The notes: a model not told the origin generated them from the letters alone. Shown: positions 36,999-45,232, counted from the first letter of the stretch. The stretch: 64,000 nucleotides of DNA from Psychrobacillus sp. OK028 (GCF_900103605.1 NZ_FNHY01000002.1:124001-188000); one strand, 5' to 3'. Translations and numbers: made by a program.

Positions 36999-37145
36999 AT
37001 CGATCAATGAACATCAAAAATCGATCGATCAAGCTATAAAATCGATCGATCCCCACTCACAATCGATCAATCAATAGCAATAATCGATCAATGACGACAT
37101 ATGATCGATCGACCACACCAAATAATCGATCGCTCACTCACTTAA
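36999..37145. repeat. Seven-unit 21-bp ATCGAT/GATC array
   Basis: ATCGAT begins at 36999, 37020, 37041, 37062, 37083, 37104 and 37125, an exact 21-bp step. The first 7 bases (ATCGATC) are invariant and base 8 is A or G. Bases 12-21 are unrelated between units. It contains ten GATC sites. It is flanked on both sides by terminators. Not a CRISPR (repeat too short) and not a gene. Confidence 0.9.
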
Positions 37146-37180
37146 AAAAGTTGGTCGAAGATTCTCGACCAACCATTTTT
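37145..37180 (-). terminator. Bidirectional terminator downstream of ysdB
   Basis: AAAAAAGTTGGTCGA ... TCGACCAACcATTTTTT, A-run and T-run on the two sides. It serves ysdB on the minus strand. Confidence 0.88.
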
Positions 37181-37185
37181 TATTA

Positions 37186-37572
37186 TCACTCATCGTCTTT
37201 CATTAATTGTTCGATTGGACTTTTCCAGTTGATTTTGGCTTCTGGATAATTCATTTTGATTTCATTTTGTAAAAAACGTAAATCCTCTTTTGTAAAGCCC
37301 TGTAGTTTAGCGGGATCTTTTGTCCATATGAAAATAGAGACGACTTCGAAAGCCTGATCGGTCGTACCTAAATATTTTTCTCCCTCAAATAGAGCGCCTT
37401 TATACGTGATAAAGAAGTTTTTACGAACATTTTTTACTTCATCATAATAATAATATTGTTCCTTTTCATATGCCTCATCTAGCTTACGCTTCGGATCAAA
37501 TAAGTAGCGCAGGATTTTATAAAAAACATATATGATAAGTATTAAAATAAGTAATCTTAATATATAGAACAT
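37186..37572 (-). CDS. ysdB: YsdB-like sigma-W pathway protein
   Basis: 128 residues (B. subtilis YsdB 130). One N-terminal membrane segment (about 1-22, MFYILRLLILILIIYVFYKI) is followed by a soluble domain (about 40-128) with FFITYKGALFEGEKYLGTTD and the WTKDPAKLQGFTKEDL element. In B. subtilis ysdB belongs to the sigma-W (cell-envelope stress) regulon; its biochemical role is unknown. The ATG at 37572 has AAGGAGGA upstream, and a sigma-W-type promoter lies just before. A longer open frame to 37638 would start at the promoter and is rejected. Confidence 0.85.
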   Translation of the reverse strand: MFYILRLLILILIIYVFYKILRYLFDPKRKLDEAYEKEQYYYYDEVKNVRKNFFITYKGALFEGEKYLGTTDQAFEVVSIFIWTKDPAKLQGFTKEDLRFLQNEIKMNYPEAKINWKSPIEQLMKDDE

Positions 37573-37608
37573 CTCAAATGTCCTCCTTGTAAAATACATT
37601 GTACTTGC

Positions 37609-37637
37609 TATACGATAGAGAAGGTAGTTTGGTTTCA
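37609..37637 (-). promoter_or_regulatory. ECF sigma-W-type promoter of ysdB
   Basis: On the minus strand TGAAAC (37637-37632), 17-bp spacer and CGTATA (37614-37609). Known membership of ysdB in the sigma-W regulon makes this a positive control for the other three such sites in the window. Confidence 0.75.
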
Positions 37638-37665
37638 AAATAAATTAAAATATTTGGAGGAAATG

Positions 37666-38151
37666 ATGAATTTACACAAACTTTTTACAATGCAGCGTGG
37701 TTTAGACCAATATATACAAGCTAACATGCAAGTAACGGAGGACGTTTTTATAAAAAAAGGGTTGGCACTAATAGTTGAACTCGCAGAACTTGCGAATGAA
37801 ACGAGATGCTTTAAATTCTGGAGTGAGAAGGGACCTTCAGAACGAAGCGTTATTTTGGAGGAATATGTTGATTCTATCCACTTTATATTATCATTAGGAA
37901 TAGAAAAAGGCTTTCAAGATTTACACGAGTGGCCACGTGAAGTTGTGGAAGGTGATTTAACTGCACTCTTCATAGGTACGAATAAATCTATTTTAACTTT
38001 TTTAACTGAGCCGACTAAAATTCATTACGAAAAATTGTGGATTTTGTATGGTGCAATTGCAGAAAGGCTTGGCTTTAGTAGTGAGGATGTCTTACAGGCA
38101 TATATCGAAAAAAATGAAACGAATTATGAGCGCCAAAAAAATGGTTATTAA
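37666..38151 (+). CDS. Dimeric all-alpha dUTPase family protein
   Basis: 161 residues. Helical NTP-pyrophosphatase of the dUTPase_2/MazG type. Metal-binding acidic motifs are seen as VELAELANETRCFKFWS (ExxE-like) and LEEYVDSIHFILSLG (ExxD). It should hydrolyse dUTP to dUMP, keeping uracil out of DNA; other dNTP substrates are possible. The ATG at 37666 has GGAGG 5 bases upstream; ATG at 37663 is the alternative. It is divergent from ysdB. A sigma-W-type promoter for the next gene starts 8 bp after its stop. Confidence 0.82.
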   Translation: MNLHKLFTMQRGLDQYIQANMQVTEDVFIKKGLALIVELAELANETRCFKFWSEKGPSERSVILEEYVDSIHFILSLGIEKGFQDLHEWPREVVEGDLTALFIGTNKSILTFLTEPTKIHYEKLWILYGAIAERLGFSSEDVLQAYIEKNETNYERQKNGY

Positions 38152-38158
38152 CTTTGGT

Positions 38159-38184
38159 TGAAACTTTTTCACATTTTAGCCGTA
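38159..38184 (+). promoter_or_regulatory. ECF sigma-W-type promoter of the DUF2207 gene
   Basis: TGAAAC (38159-38164), exactly 16-bp spacer and CGTA (38181-38184), 32 bp before the start codon. It matches the B. subtilis sigma-W consensus TGAAAC-N16-CGTA. Confidence 0.65.
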
Positions 38185-38216
38185 AATTAGCAAAAGCTTT
38201 ATTGGGGGTTAAATCA

Positions 38217-40118
38217 ATGAAAAAGTTTTTATTGTATTTTCTTTTAATATTTCTTTCCTTTTCTTTCGGAATAGTAGCAGAAGCAAAGTCCTATTCCATA
38301 GATAAAGTACATATAAAGTCTTGGATTCAACCAAACGGTGATCTTTTAGTAAATGAAGTATTTACATATAATTTTGAGGGATCCTTCTCTAATTTGCGCC
38401 GCTCTTTCCCAACAGAACACGGGGAAAATGTAGAAGAATTCTACGCTTATGAATTAAACCAATTAGACTTGGAACCTGGGTTTATCGATCAAACTATGAT
38501 GACACCCCTAGAAGTACAGCGAAAAAATAACACGTTCTATTCCAACATAGGTATACATAGTCAGCAAGTGTCGTTTTTATATGTGTATAGGCTTAAAAAG
38601 AGTATTACGGCCTATGATAATTATAACGATCTGGATGTTGTTTACTTTGAAGATGGGGATGCTCATGACCAGGATTTCTCTAATTTAACGATTGATTATA
38701 TTTTCCCGGAAACTGTTGAAACAAAAATGTTTGAAGGTGTATTCTATAATAAAACAAAGGTGCAGATCGAAAAAAATAATATTGGTATTCGGTTTAGAAG
38801 TCCTGCTGCCAAAGCTTATACGGAAACTAAGACTAGTTTAATATTTCCGGCAAACCTAATTTCAACACATGAAAAAATTAAAGCATCCTTAACCTATGAA
38901 GAGGCATTGGCCAATGAAATAAAAAAGCAAAAAGAATGGAATAAAAAGCTATCCTATTTGGATGCACTTATCTCATTCATTCCGAAAGTATCTTTTGCTA
39001 TGCTACTCATCATTCTTAGCTTTCTTTTGTTTTTGCCACAAAGGCATTTTTGGAGAAAAGGACAAAGTGATGTAATTTTAAGTACCGATGTATTGTATTT
39101 ATTTTTTGTTGATAAATGTGGAAAACCTCATCCTAAAGCCTTCCTTGCAGGTCTTTTTTCACTAGTAGAAAAAGGAGCTGTGAAAGTTAAGCATGCAAAG
39201 TCTGCGCTTCGTTTTAAACATGATCCGAAAGCTCCTGAAGAAACACTAGATTTTCGGCTTATAAATGGTGGATTAGCAGTGTCAGCTTTTGAAAAGCATT
39301 TGATTAGTTGGCTGTTTACAACTAAAAGTGGCTCCAGAAAATGGGCATTTCATTTACATGATGCTGCAGGTGCCGCGAAGGATAATAGGGACTCCAAATT
39401 CTTTCATACTAAAGTGAAGGTCTTTAAAAAGAAACAAACAGAGTGGCACCATTTAGTAGAAAAAGAGCTAGAAGAAGCGGGAGCTATTAACAGTAAAATT
39501 CCTTTACTAATTATATCTGCTGCGATCCTTATAGTTTCAATGATTACTATGTTTGCATATTATGCGAATGCGCAAAGCTATTTTGCGATTGCTTTTATTA
39601 TCACAATAACGATTAGCTTTTTAGTTATCCTTTGGATTAAAAAACGTTCAACTCTTTTTCTTAGTATATACTTAGTTTTATTATTTTTTTCTATTGCTTC
39701 TATTGGGAATGAAGAGGTAGTAGATTTAATCATTGGATTGTTATTTCTGATTATTGTTTTATATTTAGTTGTACCTAGAAACATTCTTTCGATGAATGCG
39801 GTACGAGCAAAAGATGCAATACGGTCCTATCGAAAAGAACTAAAGAATGGTATGCCATTTACATTAGGTAATGTTGAACAAGAAAAATGGATTATTAGAG
39901 CTTATTTATTAGGTAGAAAAAATATTGACATCCCACTCAAAGAATTGTCTATTCCTATTGCTACTGTATTATTTGCAAGCACTGACCCGATAGATTATGT
40001 TACAAAGTCTTGGTCAAGGACTAAGGTTTCCACTTCTTCGTCAGATGGAGGAGGTTCTTATGGAGGAGATTCTTCGGGAGGGGGAGGAGACGGCGGTGGC
40101 GGAGCTGGAGCTGATTGA
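38217..40118 (+). CDS. DUF2207 membrane protein
   Basis: 633 residues. Signal peptide (1-24, KKFLLYFLLIFLSFSFGIV then AEAKS), an extracytoplasmic beta-rich DUF2207 domain (about 27-240, with VNEVFTYNFEGSFSNLRRSF), a membrane segment near 255-275, a cytoplasmic part, a cluster of four hydrophobic segments (about 425-530), and a Ser/Gly-rich C-terminal tail (SDGGGSYGGDSSGGGGDGGG). This layout and tail are typical of DUF2207 proteins, whose function is unknown. The ATG at 38217 matches the signal-peptide start; the frame is open from 38154. A sigma-W-type promoter precedes it. Confidence 0.85.
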   Translation: MKKFLLYFLLIFLSFSFGIVAEAKSYSIDKVHIKSWIQPNGDLLVNEVFTYNFEGSFSNLRRSFPTEHGENVEEFYAYELNQLDLEPGFIDQTMMTPLEVQRKNNTFYSNIGIHSQQVSFLYVYRLKKSITAYDNYNDLDVVYFEDGDAHDQDFSNLTIDYIFPETVETKMFEGVFYNKTKVQIEKNNIGIRFRSPAAKAYTETKTSLIFPANLISTHEKIKASLTYEEALANEIKKQKEWNKKLSYLDALISFIPKVSFAMLLIILSFLLFLPQRHFWRKGQSDVILSTDVLYLFFVDKCGKPHPKAFLAGLFSLVEKGAVKVKHAKSALRFKHDPKAPEETLDFRLINGGLAVSAFEKHLISWLFTTKSGSRKWAFHLHDAAGAAKDNRDSKFFHTKVKVFKKKQTEWHHLVEKELEEAGAINSKIPLLIISAAILIVSMITMFAYYANAQSYFAIAFIITITISFLVILWIKKRSTLFLSIYLVLLFFSIASIGNEEVVDLIIGLLFLIIVLYLVVPRNILSMNAVRAKDAIRSYRKELKNGMPFTLGNVEQEKWIIRAYLLGRKNIDIPLKELSIPIATVLFASTDPIDYVTKSWSRTKVSTSSSDGGGSYGGDSSGGGGDGGGGAGAD

Positions 40119-40142
40119 AGTTTCACTTTTTGTTTTCAAATT

Positions 40143-40171
40143 TTGAAAATGTCATTAATTTAGAATATAAT
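40143..40171 (+). promoter_or_regulatory. Promoter of the M42 peptidase gene
   Basis: TTGAAA (40143-40148), 17-bp spacer and TATAAT (40166-40171). A small palindrome TTTTCAAA-TTTTGAAAA overlaps the -35. Confidence 0.65.
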
Positions 40172-40203
40172 TAAACCGTACATATATTTAGGAGGTCGAA
40201 ATA

Positions 40204-41292
40204 ATGCCAAAGCTAGATGAAACATTAACGATGTTAAAGGATTTAACAGATGCAAAAGGGATTCCTGGTAACGAGCGTGAACCAAGAGAAGTAATGGAGA
40301 AGTACATCGCACCTTTTGCAGATAAAATTGAATACGATAATTTAGGAAGTCTTATTGCAGAAAAAGTTGGAGATGCGAACGGACCTAAGATAATGGTAGC
40401 TGGACATTTAGATGAGGTAGGATTTATGATCTCAAAAATTGATGACAAAGGGTTTTTGAGCTTCCAAACAGTTGGTGGTTGGTGGTCTCAAGTTATGCTT
40501 GCACAGCGAGTAACAATTGTGACACGTAAAGGAGACACAATTACTGGTATTATTGGTTCAAAACCTCCTCATATATTATCCGCAGAAGCTCGTAAAAAAG
40601 CGGCTGATGTGAAAGATATGTTCATTGATATAGGTGCATCATCAAAAGAGGAAGCAATGGAATGGGGAGTATTACCAGGAGATATGGTAGTTCCTTATTT
40701 TGAGTTCTCCGTAATGAATAACGATAAGCTACTATTAGCAAAAGCATGGGATAACCGTATTGGCTGTGCAATTGCAATTGATGTGTTAAAAGCGCTTAAA
40801 GATGAAAAACATCCAAACATCGTTTATGGAGTAGGTAATGTTCAAGAAGAGGTTGGTCTACGAGGTGCTAAAACAACAACTAATAAAATTAAACCTGATA
40901 TAGGCTTTGCAGTAGATGTAGGTGTAGCTGGCGACACTCCAGGTATAACTGCAAAAGAATCGACAAGTAAAATGGGTGTGGGTCCACAAATCGTATTATT
41001 TGATGCATCCATGGTTTCCCATAAAGGTTTACGTGATTTCGTAACGGATACAGCAGACGAGCACAATATACCTTATCAATTTGAAACGATACCAGGTGGT
41101 GGGACAGATGCAGGCTCTATGCATATTTCCGTAAATGGTGTTCCTTCTCTTGCAATTGGTGTTGCAACTCGTTATATACATTCTCATGCAGGAATCTTGC
41201 ATAGAGATGATTATGAAAACGCAGTGAAGTTAATTGTAGAAGTGATAAAAAAATTAGATCGTGATGCAGTAAACAAAATAACATTCGATTAA
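40204..41292 (+). CDS. ysdC: M42 family metallopeptidase (YsdC-like)
   Basis: 362 residues. Two-metal aminopeptidase motifs in order: [12 protein letters not shown] (H67/D69 region), [10 protein letters not shown] (bridging Asp), [10 protein letters not shown] (catalytic Glu and metal Glu), AVDVGVAGD, and [13 protein letters not shown] (last metal His). Members trim peptides as large tetrahedral aminopeptidases; some act as endoglucanases, so the substrate is not fixed. Strong AGGAGGTCG precedes ATG. Same neighbourhood as B. subtilis ysdC. A terminator follows. Confidence 0.92.
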   Translation: MPKLDETLTMLKDLTDAKGIPGNEREPREVMEKYIAPFADKIEYDNLGSLIAEKVGDANGPKIMVAGHLDEVGFMISKIDDKGFLSFQTVGGWWSQVMLAQRVTIVTRKGDTITGIIGSKPPHILSAEARKKAADVKDMFIDIGASSKEEAMEWGVLPGDMVVPYFEFSVMNNDKLLLAKAWDNRIGCAIAIDVLKALKDEKHPNIVYGVGNVQEEVGLRGAKTTTNKIKPDIGFAVDVGVAGDTPGITAKESTSKMGVGPQIVLFDASMVSHKGLRDFVTDTADEHNIPYQFETIPGGGTDAGSMHISVNGVPSLAIGVATRYIHSHAGILHRDDYENAVKLIVEVIKKLDRDAVNKITFD

Positions 41293-41296
41293 TACT

Positions 41297-41339
41297 GGCG
41301 TTTAAAGGGTTTCGAGTATGAAATCCTTTAAACGTTTTT
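41297..41339 (+). terminator. Terminator after ysdC
   Basis: CGTTTAAAGG-gTTTC-gagtat-GAAAt-CCTTTAAACG followed by T5. Confidence 0.88.
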
Positions 41340-41367
41340 ATTATTTTAAAATTGTATATAAATCCAC

Positions 41368-41396
41368 TTGACTTTATATTTATTCAACCATATAAT
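41368..41396 (+). promoter_or_regulatory. Promoter of argF, possible ArgR half-box in the spacer
   Basis: TTGACT (41368-41373), 17-bp spacer and TATAAT (41391-41396). The spacer contains ATATTTATTCA, which resembles half of an ARG box (complement of TGAATAAAAAT). The promoter is solid; the operator is tentative. Confidence 0.6.
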
Positions 41397-41435
41397 TAGC
41401 ATTACATAAATATACGGAAAAAGGAGTTTTTATAA

Positions 41436-42401
41436 ATGAAGTTACTTGAATGGGTGAATTTAAAAGTAGTGGATAGTTTAAAGGGGAAAGACTTATTGAC
41501 GCTTTTAGATTACTCAAAAGAGGAGGTAGAAGACTTAGTTCAGTTGGCTGTTGAATTGAAGACGTTGACGAAAGCTGGAAAATGTCCTCCTTTACTTGAA
41601 GGTAAAACGTTAGGAATGATATTCGAGAAACATTCCACTCGTACAAGAATCTCCTTTGAAGTAGGTATGAAGCAATTAGGTGGTAATGGTATGTTCATGA
41701 ATGCACGCGATTTACAAATTGGTCGCGGTGAATCTGTATACGACACTGGCCATGTATTGTCCGGTTATTTGGACGGCATCATGATTCGTGCAAACTCACA
41801 TGAGATGGTTAAAGAACTAGCAGAGCATGCTAGTATTCCAGTTATTAATGGATTGACCGATATTTTTCATCCCTGCCAGGCGCTTGCAGATATTTTAACG
41901 ATACATGAAGTGAAAGGCTACACGGCTGGATTGAAGCTTGCTTATATCGGTGACGGGAATAATGTTGCTCATTCCCTAGTTATAGCAGCTGCCTATATGG
42001 GAATGCATATTTCAGTAGCAACTCCGGTTGGCTATGAAGCTGATGTGCAAATACTAGAAAAGGCTAAAAATATTGCTCTAGCAAATGGTGGCTCCTTGTT
42101 CGTATCCAATGATCCAGTAGAGGCGGCTGTAAATGCAGATGTTGTATATACAGATGTTTGGACTTCTATGGGGCAAGAAGAGGAGACAGTTAAAAGACTA
42201 GCAGATTTTAAAGATTTTCAAATCAATGACGCGTTAGTTGCAAATGCAAAAGATGATTATATGTTTTTACATTGCTTACCAGCTCATCGAGAAGAAGAGG
42301 TTGCAACCTCTGTAATTGATGGCCCCAACTCGTATATTTTTCAGCAAGCAGAAAATCGCTTGCATGCACAAAAAGCAGTACTTGCATCGGTTATGGCTTA
42401 A
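41436..42401 (+). CDS. argF: Ornithine carbamoyltransferase
   Basis: 321 residues (B. subtilis ArgF 319). The carbamoyl-phosphate site is HSTRTRISFE (about 66-75), with HPCQALADILT, YIGDGNNVAHSLV (ornithine side) and the SMG and HCLPAHREEEV motifs near the C-terminus. It makes citrulline from ornithine and carbamoyl phosphate in arginine synthesis. DGPNSYIFQQAENRLHAQKA at the end favours anabolic ArgF. It stands alone, unlike the argCJBD-carAB-argF operon of B. subtilis. AAAAAGGAG precedes ATG. A carboxylate-specific relative such as a transcarbamylase variant is unlikely. Confidence 0.93.
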   Translation: MKLLEWVNLKVVDSLKGKDLLTLLDYSKEEVEDLVQLAVELKTLTKAGKCPPLLEGKTLGMIFEKHSTRTRISFEVGMKQLGGNGMFMNARDLQIGRGESVYDTGHVLSGYLDGIMIRANSHEMVKELAEHASIPVINGLTDIFHPCQALADILTIHEVKGYTAGLKLAYIGDGNNVAHSLVIAAAYMGMHISVATPVGYEADVQILEKAKNIALANGGSLFVSNDPVEAAVNADVVYTDVWTSMGQEEETVKRLADFKDFQINDALVANAKDDYMFLHCLPAHREEEVATSVIDGPNSYIFQQAENRLHAQKAVLASVMA

Positions 42402-42411
42402 ATGGTTTTAG

Positions 42412-42499
42412 CAAATGGAGAAGACAGGGGTTGTCTCTTCATTTGAGATTATAAATATTTCAGTGATGTCGTTTATCAAGATGGATAACTTCATCACTA
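42412..42499. other. Two stem-loops after argF without T-runs
   Basis: CAAATG-containing stem 42411-42445 (GACA-ggggt-TGTC core) and GTGATG ... CATCAC (42463-42499) with inner GTTTATC/GATAAC. They precede two terminator-like hairpins. Confidence 0.45.
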
Positions 42500-42506
42500 C
42501 ATAGGA

Positions 42507-42541
42507 AGAGTGATTCGGGAGACGCTGAATCACTCTTTATT
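42507..42541 (+). terminator. Terminator-like hairpin after argF
   Basis: AGAGTGATTC-gggagacgct-GAATCACTCT followed by TTATTA. Confidence 0.75.
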
Positions 42542-42547
42542 ACATTT

Positions 42548-42598
42548 AAAAGACTGTCTTCAAGTCGATTGCTTCGACAAGTAAGACAGTCTTTTTAG
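42548..42598 (-). terminator. Bidirectional terminator between argF and the symporter gene
   Basis: AAAAGACTGTCTT ... AAGACAGTCTTTTT with an inner GTCGA-ttgct-TCGAC stem. A-run and T-run on opposite sides let it stop both convergent transcripts. Confidence 0.82.
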
Positions 42599-42640
42599 AT
42601 TCGGTATAGAATAAAATTAGATTAAAGAAGTTTCATCATA

Positions 42641-43624
42641 TTAAGCTTTTGTTAATGTGCTGTTACTAGAAACAGCTATGTTTTCTTTCCCTTCATCATT
42701 GACCGGACGTTTAGACCAATATGTTGCTAAAATAGGTCCAGAAATATTATGCCATACAGCTCCTAATGCACTTGGTAATGCGGCTAGAGGTCCTAAGTGA
42801 GCGGTCGCAAGTGCAACACCTAAACCAGAGTTTTGCATGCCAACTTCAATCGAAATAGCGCGGCGATCTAGCACGGATAATCCCATAAATTTCGCTGCAT
42901 AGTACCCTAATAATAAACCTGCTCCATTATGCAAGAATACTCCTAAGAATACTAGCAAACCAGCAGAAGCAATATTATTTACATTACCAGCTACAACTGC
43001 AGAAACTATTGTGATAATCGCTAAAACAGAAATTAACGGTACAACGTTTATACTTTTCTCTACAGCAGCGGGGAACAATTTTTTTACTAGTAATCCAAGT
43101 ACGATTGGAATAATAATTACTTGTACGATTGATTTAAACATAGCAAATGCATCTACAGGCATCCATTGTCCAGCGAATAAAAGCAATAACGCTGGTGTTA
43201 AGAGAGGAGCTAGTAGTGTAGAGAATGATGTCATCGTAATAGAAAGTGGTACATTACCTTTAGCCAAGTATACCATCACGTTAGAAGCAGTACCCCCAGG
43301 AACGGAACCAAGTAATACAAGTCCAGCTGCTAATTCACTAGGCAAATTTAAAATATAAGCAATGGCAAAAGCGGTAATTGGCATTATGACAAATTGTGCA
43401 ATTACACCGAAGATAACTGGCTTAGGGTGTGTTGCGATTAATTTGAAATCGACTGCCTTCAAAGTCAGACCCATACCAAACATAACAATACCTAGTAAAA
43501 TCGTAATATACTTACCAAATGGTAAAAACGTTTCTGGAATGAAGAATGCTACTACTGCAACGATAATTACGAGAAAAGCAAAATTCTTACCTGCAAAATT
43601 ACTTATTGATTCTAATAATTTCAT
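42641..43624 (-). CDS. BASS family Na+-dependent anion symporter (YocS-like)
   Basis: 327 residues with about nine to ten hydrophobic segments. Family motifs: GMGLTLKAVDF, GSVPGGTASNVMVYLAKGNVPLS (the GG-x-ASN sodium site), and EVGMQNSGLGVALATAHLGP late in the protein. BASS carriers take up bile acids or, in bacteria and plastids, organic anions such as pantoate, pyruvate or glycolate. The ATG at 43624 has AGGTG upstream and lies one base after the stop of the FAD dehydrogenase gene, so the two are coupled. That pairing suggests a 2-hydroxy acid as substrate (inference). Confidence 0.85.
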   Translation of the reverse strand: MKLLESISNFAGKNFAFLVIIVAVVAFFIPETFLPFGKYITILLGIVMFGMGLTLKAVDFKLIATHPKPVIFGVIAQFVIMPITAFAIAYILNLPSELAAGLVLLGSVPGGTASNVMVYLAKGNVPLSITMTSFSTLLAPLLTPALLLLFAGQWMPVDAFAMFKSIVQVIIIPIVLGLLVKKLFPAAVEKSINVVPLISVLAIITIVSAVVAGNVNNIASAGLLVFLGVFLHNGAGLLLGYYAAKFMGLSVLDRRAISIEVGMQNSGLGVALATAHLGPLAALPSALGAVWHNISGPILATYWSKRPVNDEGKENIAVSSNSTLTKA

Positions 43625-43625
43625 A

Positions 43626-45020
43626 TTATACACCTGTACTTTCTATTTTTACGATTTTTTGTGGATTTAAAATATTGTTAGGATCGAGAGCTATTTTAAT
43701 CTTTTCCATCACCTGTAAGGCATCTCCATGCTCTAAAACTTGGTACTTTTGTTTGCCGATGCCGACTCCGTGCTCACCAGTACAAGTACCGTTACGATCT
43801 AAAGCATAGTGCACTATTTTTTCATTAAAACTGTCTGCCTTCGCAACTTCTTCTGGATCATTCATATCAATCATTATTATCGCATGGAAATTCCCATCTC
43901 CGACATGCCCAGTGAGTCCACCTATAAGACCAATAGAATTCAATTCATTTCGTGCATATACTACTGCTTCAGCTAGTTCCGAAATAGGTACACAAACATC
44001 TGTCACCATCATTTTTTTTCCGACATTGCTATGGATATAAGCATACGCTAGGTTATGTCTTGCATCCCATAGCTTAGTGCGTGCAGTATTATCAGATTCA
44101 AATTGAATTTCCACACAGCCATGATCTTCCATGATTTCTTGTGTAAACTCCACATCCTGTTTTAAACCTGCTTCATTTCCATCAAATTCTAAAAATAAGG
44201 TAGGTTGTTCTGCATAATCCGTTTCGCTAAAACGATTTACCTGACGGATGGATTCTTCATCGACCAATTCTACGCGAGCAATTGGAATTCCAGCTTGTAA
44301 AATGGAAGTAACGGCTTCTACCGCACTTTGAACAGAAGGAAAGACTGCTCGAGCTGCAGTTGTAAATTCAGGTATTCCGTATACCCTTAATGTTAATTCT
44401 GTAAAGCAACCAAGGGTCCCTTCAGAACCAACAAATAATCCATTTAAATGGAACCCTGATGCTGATTTTGCAGCTAAGCTTCCAGTGTGAATAATAGTCC
44501 CATCTGCTAGGACAACTTCTAAATCACGAACTTGATCACGCATCACTCCGTACTTAACAGTTGTGGTCCCACTTGCATTAGTGGCAGCCATACCACCGAG
44601 TGTAGCATCTGCTCCTGGATCTACGGAGAAGAACAACCCATACTTTTTAAGCTCTTTGTTTAATTGTGTACGTGTTACACCAGGTTGCACTTTTACAAGC
44701 AGATCACTTTCCCTAACTTCTAATATTTTATCCATTAATGAAAAATCTATAGTAATTCCGTTATCATAGGGAATTATATGACCCTCTAAACTGGAACCAC
44801 GTCCAAAAGGGACAATTGGAATCTGAAAATTATTGGCTAGTTTCATAATTTCGCTAACCTCATTCGTGTTTTTAGGAAAAACAACTATGTCTGGAAGACT
44901 TACCTCATGATAGGACTCATCTTTACTATGTAATTCTCTTACAGTTAAATTGACCGAAACCTGTTCATCGCTTAAAAATTTCTTTAATTCGGTTAAAATA
45001 TTTTCGATAGATTTACTCAC
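43626..45020 (-). CDS. FAD-binding hydroxyacid oxidase/dehydrogenase (GlcD/D-lactate type)
   Basis: 464 residues. PCMH-type FAD-binding domain (about 40-215) with IVPFGRGSSLEGHIIPYDNG, VDPGADATLGGMAATNASGT and LNGLFVGSEGTLGCFTELTL, then the C-terminal substrate-cap domain ending in GHVGDGNFHAIIMID and NGTCTGEHGVGIGKQKY. The family oxidises glycolate, D-lactate or other 2-hydroxy acids to oxo acids. Glycolate versus D-lactate cannot be told from sequence alone. GTG start behind AGAGGCG. It is the first gene of a two-gene operon with a BASS symporter, with a cre-like site upstream. Confidence 0.88.
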   Translation of the reverse strand: MSKSIENILTELKKFLSDEQVSVNLTVRELHSKDESYHEVSLPDIVVFPKNTNEVSEIMKLANNFQIPIVPFGRGSSLEGHIIPYDNGITIDFSLMDKILEVRESDLLVKVQPGVTRTQLNKELKKYGLFFSVDPGADATLGGMAATNASGTTTVKYGVMRDQVRDLEVVLADGTIIHTGSLAAKSASGFHLNGLFVGSEGTLGCFTELTLRVYGIPEFTTAARAVFPSVQSAVEAVTSILQAGIPIARVELVDEESIRQVNRFSETDYAEQPTLFLEFDGNEAGLKQDVEFTQEIMEDHGCVEIQFESDNTARTKLWDARHNLAYAYIHSNVGKKMMVTDVCVPISELAEAVVYARNELNSIGLIGGLTGHVGDGNFHAIIMIDMNDPEEVAKADSFNEKIVHYALDRNGTCTGEHGVGIGKQKYQVLEHGDALQVMEKIKIALDPNNILNPQKIVKIESTGV

Positions 45021-45084
45021 TTTATTCGCCTCTTTAATTTAATAATATACTTATTAGAATATTTAGAACGATTCCAATAAAACA

Positions 45085-45113
45085 ATTATAAGCAGAATGA
45101 ATAAAAAGGTAAA
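45085..45113 (-). promoter_or_regulatory. Putative promoter of the glcD-like operon
   Basis: On the minus strand TTTACC, 17-bp spacer and TATAAT (45113 to 45085), about 65 bp before the start codon. The -35 is weak. Confidence 0.4.
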
Positions 45114-45191
45114 CTCACATTATTGTATTTTATGGAAATAAAAGTAATTTAATATATTGTATATTTCTATGAAAAGACTGATTTAATAACT

Positions 45192-45206
45192 TTGTAAGCG
45201 TTTGAT
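45192..45206 (-). promoter_or_regulatory. cre-like (CcpA) site upstream of the glcD-like operon
   Basis: TTGTAAGCGTTTGAT on the plus strand matches WTGNAAGCGNWWNCA at all fixed positions but the last two. It lies about 80 bp upstream of the putative promoter -35. Confidence 0.4.
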
Positions 45207-45232
45207 TAATTTTCTAAATATTTTTATTAAAT

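Noticed and set aside
36886-37077. 63-codon frame with SID/SIN heptads across the ATCGAT array
   Set aside because: It starts inside the ysdA terminator without a ribosome binding site and stops mid-array. The heptads simply translate the 21-bp DNA period, and later units are not in the frame's protein.
36999-37145. CRISPR array
   Set aside because: The conserved core is only 7-8 bp with 13-bp fillers, and there are no cas genes.
37587-37614. Sigma-A promoter TTGTAA/TATACG for the dUTPase gene
   Set aside because: The same bases form a better sigma-W-type promoter for ysdB on the other strand, and the dUTPase start would lie far downstream.
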